From: Thereva unica
Lineage: Eukaryota; Arthropoda; Insecta; Diptera; Therevidae
Assembly (NCBI GenBank): GCA_949987705.1
Contig: OX465283.1
Location: 7,668,207-7,732,206, forward strand
DNA: 64,000 bases
Direction: 5' to 3'
Shown here: piece by piece, positions 56,520 to 64,000 of the stretch
Layout: every line of letters begins with the position of its first letter
How positions within the stretch are numbered: position 1 is the stretch's first letter
Program-made: the position numbers and the translations under genes
Notes under the pieces: generated by a model
Told to the model about the DNA's origin: nothing
The model's database searches: none
The model's input: only the letters and a program-made list of their open reading frames with translations

Positions 56520-58310
56520 CTCTCACTGAATATTATCTGTTGGTGGGGATAAAGGTGGGGTAGCGTAAATCGAGCCGTAAGGATCTCTTGATTTACTGAG
56601 CGACGTCAACAAACAAGCAGCAGTCCCCAAGCCCCAACCGTTGGCCGTTTTTCAGTTGAACATCACAATCCGTTCAAGTCGCGGATATTTTAGAGTTTTG
56701 TAAGTAAGTCTCAGCGTGCGTTTTTTCAAAAAAAATCTGAAATTGAATCTTTTAAGCTCGAGTTTTGCTAAAATTGTTGCGATCGTTTTTTTATATATAA
56801 AACAAAAAAGTGAAAATAGTTTTTGTTTTTGTGTTTGTTTAGTGCTCAAAAGGAGGTGATTTAAGGCTACCTGAAAGGATAACAAATTTGTGCAAAACGG
56901 TGAAAACGGAAATGATAAGCCCTTCTTCTTTTCTCATTAATGCATTCCTGTCAAGATTCTTGTCAGTCCGGCAATGTCTAGGGTTAGGGTCTAGCCTATA
57001 TACGTATGTAGTGTCGCACGACTGCGTTTTTTATGTCGTATTTATGCCGGTAAAAGCGAAACTGAAATTGTTAATGATTCACACCTGGCAGCTTATCATA
57101 AGCTCAATGCAGGTTGCGTAACCGGATTAGTATGTGAGGAATTTAACGGAAATTTGAAACTTGTTTGGGGCGCTCTCACAAATCTGTACATTTTATATTT
57201 TTGAATACAAAATGATAAATTTCGCCGCTGCTCTTTCGTAAAAATATGAGAGATGAAGTAATGAAAAATATTTTTCTTTTCATTACATACTTTCGTCACC
57301 TTTTGTCTTTTCAATGAAAAATTTTTTTTTGGTTTCATCGGGTGAGGAGCGAATCGAGATTTGAAGTTAGATTTTAACGAAAACAGTGGAACGCGAAGAT
57401 GGGTTTGGGCTGAAGATAATTTTAGAACCTAATTTTGACGTCAGTTTTTGGCCGAGTTTCAAAACATTCAAATTTTGGGTGGCTTAGGATTGAATTATTA
57501 CGAGAGTGGGGGGTGGAGAAGATGATGCCTTCCGTTTGATTTATTGATTTTATTTTTGAAAGTTTCTAGGAATTTGTTTTTTTTAATTATGTTTTTTTAT
57601 TAGTGTTTGATTTCAAATATGTATGTGGGATGGGCGTCTGAATCATGAATAGAAATTAATGGATTTATCTAAGAAAAATCTATCGTTAAATTCCCAAAGG
57701 GCTGTCAAAAATTACTTTCGATTAATTTTATTTATTATCATTAACTTGATCGAAATTCAACCATTATTTTAAAAGTATTTCGATAAGGTTTCACTTAGCA
57801 AAAGTTAAGATTATTGTAGGTACATAAAATATGTAGAGTAACTATAACTTCTCAGGGATTTATATGTATGTAGATCTCCCCAAATAGATGTTCTTCATCG
57901 TTCTTTATAGAAGAATAAACTTCTTCTGGTTAACATTCACGCGTTTTTATGATGTTTTCAAAAGATATGGCAATAAGCCAAGGACTAGAGAAAATATCAT
58001 CACCTGTCACAGAGCCTTTACCAGTCGCTGATGTAATTTGGTAATATATTTATATAAAGCTTAATATAAATGTTCGTACAGGCTTCTATATAAAGCAGCT
58101 ATATTTAAAAAATAATTCTATTGAACTTTTTAACTTAACTTTAGACGTAGACCGGCATTTTGTTTTTTTATACATATACAAAATTCAATTGTAAAATCTT
58201 TACTGTAAGCTATAATTTTTGTGGTCTTGAATACATACAATACGTTAATTCAGCTATAATAGCATCTCGAAATTCAAAGTACATATCTACCTAAACGCTA
58301 GAATTGTTCA
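56520..58310. other. Spacer, nothing recognised
   Basis: No gene or clear repeat boundary found; short frames lack domains. Confidence 0.4.
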
Positions 58311-58315
58311 TTAGC

Positions 58316-58383
58316 CTCGGTCTCGATAGCCTAAAGGCGACCGAAAACCATCTCAGAGGTTAGGGTTCGATTCCAACATCGTT
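58316..58383 (+). repeat. tRNA-like SINE head (Pol III A and B boxes)
   Basis: TAGCCTAAAGG (58327-58337) fits a Pol III A box and GGTTCGATTCC (58364-58374) is a perfect B box, with start-to-start spacing of 37 bp. The flanks do not form a full cloverleaf with a paired acceptor stem, so a tRNA-derived SINE head or tRNA pseudogene is likelier than a functional tRNA. Confidence 0.5.
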
Positions 58384-58760
58384 TTCCGTCTTTCCGCTTT
58401 CCTTCTTACTTGTCATCTCTCTTCGCAGAAATTCTCTGCCCACTCTTCTACCCACGCGTCTCTTGTTCGATCGCCGACGGCAACGTTATTTTGGTGGTAG
58501 AATTCGATGAGAAAGCCGGTGTAGTGAAACAGCATGTTGCCATTCGTGCATTCTTCTTTCTATTATACATACATACGAGCAAGGGCGTTTCCAGCCAACT
58601 AGCTTAGGGGGGTAATTAAAAAAAAGAAAAAACTGAAATATTTTTTTTATTCCATAAATACAAAACATTCGTCATCAAAAAATATAATTTGTATAAAAAG
58701 GAATTTATATAATAATAAAATAAAATTCTATTCATCCTTACTCCATCATCCATCCATCAA

Positions 58761-59103
58761 CCACTACGTTACAGGGTGTTTGCGAAAGAAAAAAATGTAT
58801 TTTTTTAATATTTACTTAAAGTTGAATAACTCCTAGACGAATTATCGTAGAGCAATGTAATTAGGTTCATCTTTTAGGTAAATGTGTATTATTTTATATG
58901 ATAATTAGAACAGGAACTTGAGTGACTCCGTTTACACGATATGGAATTAAAAAGTGGGATCTAAATCCCAATATTCTTCGTTTTTCCAGAAAAATTCCAA
59001 TATTTTAGCAGTTTGGTCATATTTTGAACAAAACATACATACATATCTTGTAGATATTAAAAAAATACATTTTTTCTTTGGTAAACACCCTGTATTGTAG
59101 TGG
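58761..59103. mobile_element. MITE nested in the hAT-like element
   Basis: A 343-bp inverted-repeat element: CCACTACGTTACAGGGTGTT on the left answers AACACCCTGTATTGTAGTGG on the right, and the pairing continues inward (AAAAAAATGTATTTTTTTAA). Arms are about 50 bp. The duplication was not resolved. Non-coding. Confidence 0.75.
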
Positions 59104-59896
59104 ATAGTGGGGATAGCCCCCTCTTTAGAACAATTTGTCTCTTCAAAACCATCCTGGAATCACCCCTGAAAATATTAGCCATGTAGTGCAACAGAGGATT
59201 TATTGAACGTCTGATTGCCTATACAAGTTGAGAATTAGGGGATGAGTATTTTAAATCTTTGAAATGGCGATATCTCATGAACAGCGATTAGTACGGGAAA
59301 ATGTATGATATCATTTTTTGTAGATAATCGCATGATCTACAAACTTTGTAAACAATATTTTAGGATAGGATTTTCCCTTTAAGAGATATTAGCCAAAAAC
59401 GAAATTTCCTGTTTTTAGGGGTAGCGTAACACCGATTTTCCGAAACTTTTTTTTAACATATTCTGCTCACGAAAAAGTATATTTTTAGAAGAAGTTTCGT
59501 GAGTTAACATTTAGTCTGACTGTCGACTGAACTATAATGAAATAACAAAAATATCGTTTTGTTAAATGAATATTTACAGCGTTCTGGTGACGGGGAAATG
59601 TTCTGGCAATAATTTTTATAAATAGAGAATACCATCAAAAATAATCTCCTGAAAATTCATGACTAATACTATATCAAAATTGAACTTTATTTCCTACCCC
59701 CTTTGTAATTTTAGGGTACTACATTCCGGCCACTGGGGGTTGCCAGAACTAGCTTTTATTGTTCAGCAGGTGTATAAGATTCAGTGTGGAAATTTTCATG
59801 ACTAATGAAATGACAACCCAAAATACGTTGCTGGCTCTTGGTCTATGCGATTCGCGCTCTCTTAATGTAACACGATGTAACGATTAACAATTGCTG

Positions 59897-60210
59897 CGTT
59901 TTTTAATCTGTTCTGTTCTTTCTTGGAACAGCTTCCATACAAATTCTTGTCCCCGACAATTACTGAGAACCGTATCGAGGCCAAAGAGAAATTAAATTTA
60001 AATGAAATTTCCCTTTTCCCTTATACGTTTTTTAAATTGGAAGTTGACAAATAAAATAAATTCTTTGTTTACTGAATAAAAAACGCAAAATTGAATAAAA
60101 AACGCAAAGTCCACAGCCGTAATTTATGTAAATGAAAATTAAAATGTTCCTTGCGTTTTTTTAATGTTCCAGGACAGAACAGGTTTAAAAAACACACCTA
60201 ATATCAAAGA
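59897..60210. mobile_element. MITE with TGTTCTGTCCTGGAACA ends
   Basis: GCGTTTTTTAATCTGTTCTG with TTGGAACAG on the left matches the reversed right end (GTGTTTTTTAAACCTGTTCT, GTCCTGGAACA). A partial copy lies at 1660-1810. Non-coding; boundaries approximate. Confidence 0.55.
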
Positions 60211-60989
60211 GACTAACAGTCAACGTATGTCGCGTATATTTAGAACTAGTGGGATGTTGTGCCTAGAGACTAGCCACTAATTACGCTTTTTCATGGTATT
60301 CTTTCTGTTGAATAACACTTCAGCTTGGATGACAATATATTAAGTGGAGATTGATCCGCACTCACTTCCAAGCCGCCGGATCTGGGAATCGAGGCCAATA
60401 ATTCGAATGTGTCAAATTGAAAAAAAAAGGCACATCACACATGTAAACACTATAGAAAACGAATCTAAACATTTTTCTTTGGATTGGAGGAAAATCTAAT
60501 GTGGTGCACTTTGCACAACAGAATTAGGTGTATTATTTTACTTAAACATACATGTCTTATTGTTAAAAATTCGGCTTACCGCACCCTAGTTTGGCCATGG
60601 AGATTCATAAGTATCACACTGACCAACGCTATATATAATTAATCTTGAAAAGTTTTTGTTAAAGGCTTATGTAGGTTATAAGTTGTGAGACTGCGTAATC
60701 TAAAACTTAACAAAGTATTTAACAAACACTACAATATAATCATCATAGCTTAAAAAAAAGGAAATCAAATGTAAACAATAAAATTCTTGGATTCTTCACA
60801 CACGTCATGGTATATTTCTTTATTCAATATAAACAATAGTTTTTGAGCTGCAAATAAAAACTATATGCCATAATTTCGTTATCATCGGTTTTTGTTCTGG
60901 AAGCAAATTTAGAGACGTATTCATGTCAAAAACTTGTTTCATATGAAACAAAATCCCCGAAGGAAATTAAAAAAAAATATTATGACGAA

Positions 60990-61060
60990 AAAAAAAGCAC
61001 CGCGAGCCGAAGGATCGAACTCGCAGCCCCACGGACGAGGGAGTTTCCCTAGCCCTTTAT
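60990..61060 (-). repeat. tRNA-like B-box sequence inside the hAT-like element
   Basis: On the minus strand GCTGCGAGTTCGATCC resembles a T-arm/B box, with the following GGCTCGCGGTGC and a T-run (Pol III stop). No A box or cloverleaf could be built. Perhaps a SINE scrap. Confidence 0.3.
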
Positions 61061-62039
61061 AGTCCATGGAAATGGTACTTTAACATTGCAAAAATGCAGG
61101 ACAAGGTTTTATTTTTGGGATGTGTAGGGGGGGGGGGCCAGGGTGAGCTTAAGTTTGAGTTTTCGGGATTCTAACCCCCTCCCCCATTTGGCCGCCATCT
61201 TGGAAAACGTATGCAAATGGGTTTTCCACTATATCTCCGAAACGGCACATCTTACCGGAAATTTGCAAGGACACTTTTTGTTTAGAATTAAATAATCTAC
61301 AATTTTGTGGTAAAATGAATAATTAAGAAGTTATAAGCCTTAGAACACAAAAATTAGTCACAAAATTTTCTTTAAAGGCTCTTTTTTGTTGTTTAAATAT
61401 ACTTCTGGTTGAAATTTCCAGACCATTTTCTCAGTTTTTGGTCTTTTGACCAAGAGCTACATTTTGAGATATTTCCCAAGTCTGTATCTGCAGTACTTTC
61501 AGAGATGAAAGTAGGCTTCAGACGGACAGGCGGACAGACGGACAGAGCCTCTGTATAAGCTTTTTTTTTTTTGAAAAAGCTAAAAAGGAACCCATGCAAA
61601 GGTTTACATAGCGTGCCATATTAGCTTAAGTCACGGGTATCGGTCCCTTCCACGACTCTCCAGGAGAAAAAATTCACAGTCATAGATCGCCCACTAGATT
61701 CACCATACACTTAACTTGTTTGTTTGTAATATTGGTAATTTTTAAGAATAAAAATAAATAAGGGAACGCAAATCTTGGGGGGGGGGGGGGTAATTACCCA
61801 ATTACCCCCCTCTGAAACCGCCACTGCATACGAGTATATCCGACTTTCTGTTCGACATAGCTCTCTATGGTATTATAGAAACATTGAATTTTTTTAGTAC
61901 TTATTTTAACATGAACAAATGATAGTCCAATAGACGTTCAATTTTCGTAGGCCAGTAGAGGTATGGCCTTCAGCTCCTTTGGCTAATTTTCTTTTATACT
62001 TACTGGATGGTCTTGAAACTCTTTGAAATCGTAATTTAA

Positions 62040-62420
62040 GCTTGGGTAGGATTAAAGCTCCAAAGTTAAGCTTGGATAGCAATGTTCAGGAGACATGGTC
62101 CAAGAGACCATCAAACTTGGAGAAATGTCCTAGAGAAGCACCATACTTGCCTTATATGGCCATGTGTGAACTTTGATGCTTATTCTTTACGCTCCTTTAA
62201 TCCCTCATGGGACATAGGGCGGAAACAGCTGCCCTCCAGCAGACTTTGTTTTGCACGACAACTCTCAGCTCCGACCAGGATCTTCCAGTTGTTGCGACCT
62301 CTCCTAATAACGTTGTCCTCCATGTTGCTCTAGGTCTTCCGGCTCGATGAGATCCTTGCGGATTCCAGTCAAGGGCAGGTCCTCTGCAGAATCAATTCTA
62401 TTTCGTCTTAGGATGCTTTT
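62040..62420 (-). mobile_element. Probable LINE C-terminal/3' remnant
   Basis: The minus strand encodes pieces such as EVATTGRSRSELRVVVQNKV and WRAAVSALCP, reminiscent of the extreme C-terminus of RTE-like LINE polyproteins (DRxxWRxxVxALC). Broken by stops. Tentative. Confidence 0.45.
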
Positions 62421-62449
62421 GATTTATTGGGGCTCCTGATCGCGAGAGC

Positions 62450-63245
62450 ACCACCCTGGCTTTCTACGCTAGTCTTTACTAGAAAAGGTGCAATTTTATG
62501 CACCGGTTTCTTGGTTCAAGGATCAATTGGGACCATAGCACCATTGGATGAATGGATGGCTTCTTTCATTGGTTTGCTGTTTTAGCATCCACCACTCGTA
62601 TTTGGTTATCCTTGCCTGGAATGCGGCGTTATACAATTCCCAAGGGCTATTTTAATGGAGGAGCATTTTCTTTCTTTCATTTACGACAATTGTTCCAGAA
62701 TCCACATTTTGGCAGATCCTCATCCATTTATACCGCAGTTGTTGTACGTCCAGGTATTCCTTTGGCGATCTTTGCCAAAATTGAATTATAAGATGAGCCA
62801 TTAGTTTCCGCCAGATTAGGAGACCAGCCTTCATTAAGGCTGCTTGTGGATCAATAATGCTGATTATGGGTTCAATAATTAGGAAGGGTCCTAGTGTTGA
62901 GGCATTCAAGTCGTTTTGGTTTGAAGACATTAGAGTCCAATTTATATCGCAAGAGTCTATATTTCCTCATAAACAAGAGGTGCTGAGTTGATTTGATGTT
63001 GCATTAGCTGTTTGTCTGATTTGACCGCTACTTCCTACAAGCCGCTGAAATGTGGGACCCCTGGTGTGAAGAATGGTTTTCCTTCTTGGGCGCTGGATGC
63101 TGAAAGATAGATTGCCTATGATTTGATTGAAAAACTTTGGTTTATCCCTAGTACATGGCACACAATGGTGAACACTTGATCTTGCCAAAACCTTACTCCT
63201 TTATTGGTCACAATTGATTTATAGTAATGAGTACTTATAACTAAG
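62450..63245 (-). mobile_element. BEL/Pao retrotransposon pol C-terminus, decayed
   Basis: The minus strand from about 63080 downward encodes an integrase tail: PGVPHFSGL, EVAVKSDKQL, LVYEEI..TL (compare PHFGGLWEAAVK and LTYEEF in BEL/Pao integrases). Then come NDLNASTLGPFLI (about 62910-62870), FWQRSPKEYLDVQQLRYKW (about 62780-62720) and VVDAKTA near 62590. The catalytic core and long terminal repeats were not found. Stops break the frame. Fossil copy. Confidence 0.75.
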
Positions 63246-63625
63246 TCTAAGGTGTTGCTAATGATTTTTGATATATTAGTTCGCTCATCATCACTGGGGG
63301 CGTTAAGGTCCAAGTTATTTTAATTTTGTTAAATTATCGCTGTTATCTTTGCACCGTTCTCAATATTTATAATATCCTCAGGCTATATCGAAATATTACT
63401 AAATTATTTGCTTACAACAGAAACTTGCAAGTAAACGTCAATTCCTTCTGACAGTTTTGAACTGTGCTAAATTTTAGCTAAGCCAAAAATCGCTAAAACA
63501 TTGCCTAACTAACAGGCCTAACTCAGTTAAAGTAACTAGGGTCTAAAGGCCCAATTGAAATGAACAGATCGGAACGCAACCGGCTCGGGTTGACTGTCAA
63601 AGTGGTTTTCTCAAAATGCGTTTTC

Positions 63626-63864
63626 CACTATTACAATGAACGGATACAAACGGATTGAACCGCAACCGCACGGATTGAAATTGCCGGATTGGGCTGTCAA
63701 AAATACAAAACTTCAAACATTTGGCTAATAGTTCATTTTCTTAGTTGTAAAATATATTAGTTATGTTAGCATTAATATTTTTGTGTTTTTTTACTCTACT
63801 TTCTTCTCAATCCGCAAACATTTTGACGTTTAAACGCCGACAGATCCGTTCATTGTGATCAGTG
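63626..63864. mobile_element. Candidate MITE at the right edge
   Basis: CACTATTACAATGAACGGAT on the left pairs with ATCCGTTCATTGTGATCAGTG on the right. About 240 bp; internal GGATTGAA-type words repeat. No target duplication resolved. Non-coding. Confidence 0.45.
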
Positions 63865-64000
63865 CAGTTTCCTACCCGTTCTGGTGCGTTTGTTTTGACA
63901 TTTCAATTCGCGTAGATCGGTTCATGTTCGATTACAATAAATTGTGATGTAATTCGATACTATAATGCTCATCGAATTTTCAACTTTTGAAAGAAGTGTA

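Larger units (their letters stand above)
58572..61834. mobile_element. 3.2-kb hAT-like transposon with 8-bp duplication
   Basis: The element is 58580-61826. CATACGAG lies directly outside both ends (58572-58579 and 61827-61834), an exact non-palindromic 8-bp duplication. The ends are inverted, with mismatches: CAAGGGCGTTTCCAG on the left and, reversed, CAGTGGCGGTTTCAGA on the right, each followed by a GGGGGGTAATT block. An 8-bp duplication and CA(G) ends are typical of hAT. No transposase frame was found, so it is non-autonomous. It has hosted at least two smaller inverted-repeat elements (58761-59103 and about 59897-60210). Confidence 0.8.

Noticed and set aside
58316..58383. A functional tRNA gene
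   Set aside because: A and B boxes are present but no paired acceptor and anticodon stems could be built by eye.
61080..61810. G runs near 61125 and 61780 as G-quadruplex regulators
   Set aside because: Single homopolymer runs at or near transposon ends; no regulatory context.

Overview
This is eukaryotic, AT-rich insect DNA, almost certainly from a fly (Diptera). The seven genes I can name carry short introns of about 50-85 bp, and their products look most like the fly versions of each family. CP190, an insulator protein best known from Drosophila, is complete at about 1104 residues. I cannot name the species. Most of the window is not genes: it is a dense graveyard of LINE fragments, nested DNA transposons, MITEs and AT-rich spacer, which suggests a large, repeat-rich genome.

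Genes, left to right: EBP2 (+, 12799-13801, rRNA processing) converges on PET100 (-, 13888-14142, cytochrome c oxidase assembly). ear/AF9-ENL (-, 31664-36561, YEATS-domain elongation cofactor) is divergent from COX16 (+, 37646-37997, cytochrome c oxidase assembly). CP190 (-, 39533-44068, BTB/zinc-finger insulator protein) is divergent from MRG15 (+, 47683-48916, chromodomain/MRG protein). MRG15 converges on TSR3 (-, 49037-49777, 18S rRNA aminocarboxypropyl transferase). I rebuilt exon borders from GT/AG sites and reading frame; each model sums to a whole number of codons. ear, CP190 and MRG15 form a chromatin/transcription trio within about 17 kb. The other four genes serve ribosome biogenesis or mitochondrial complex IV assembly.

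1-12.5 kb: LINE pieces of several families, a 180-bp-arm hairpin near 6.1-6.5 kb, and no confident gene. 14.1-20 kb: a decayed coding-like stretch, LINE pieces, a piggyBac-type MITE (15725-16238) and long AT-rich spacer. 20.3-24.7 kb: a 4.4-kb element with inverted repeats of more than 1.2 kb, flanked by a 7-bp GTATTAC duplication. It resembles Galileo-type P-superfamily elements, holds no transposase of its own, and carries a dead mariner and a LINE 3' end. 25-31 kb: more LINE debris and spacer. 31-50 kb: the gene-rich part; related LINE copies lie antisense in introns of both ear and CP190, the second split by a 331-bp MITE. 50-58 kb: spacer, small MITEs and a second dead mariner. 58.6-61.8 kb: a 3.2-kb hAT-like element with an 8-bp CATACGAG target duplication. 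62-64 kb: LINE and BEL/Pao retrotransposon remains.

I see no operon, CRISPR array or obviously new multi-gene system. The most notable structures are the Galileo-like long-inverted-repeat element, the hAT-like element, and nested insertions whose empty target sites can be read directly. Target-site and family assignments rest on reading by eye and recalled family features; no search was run.
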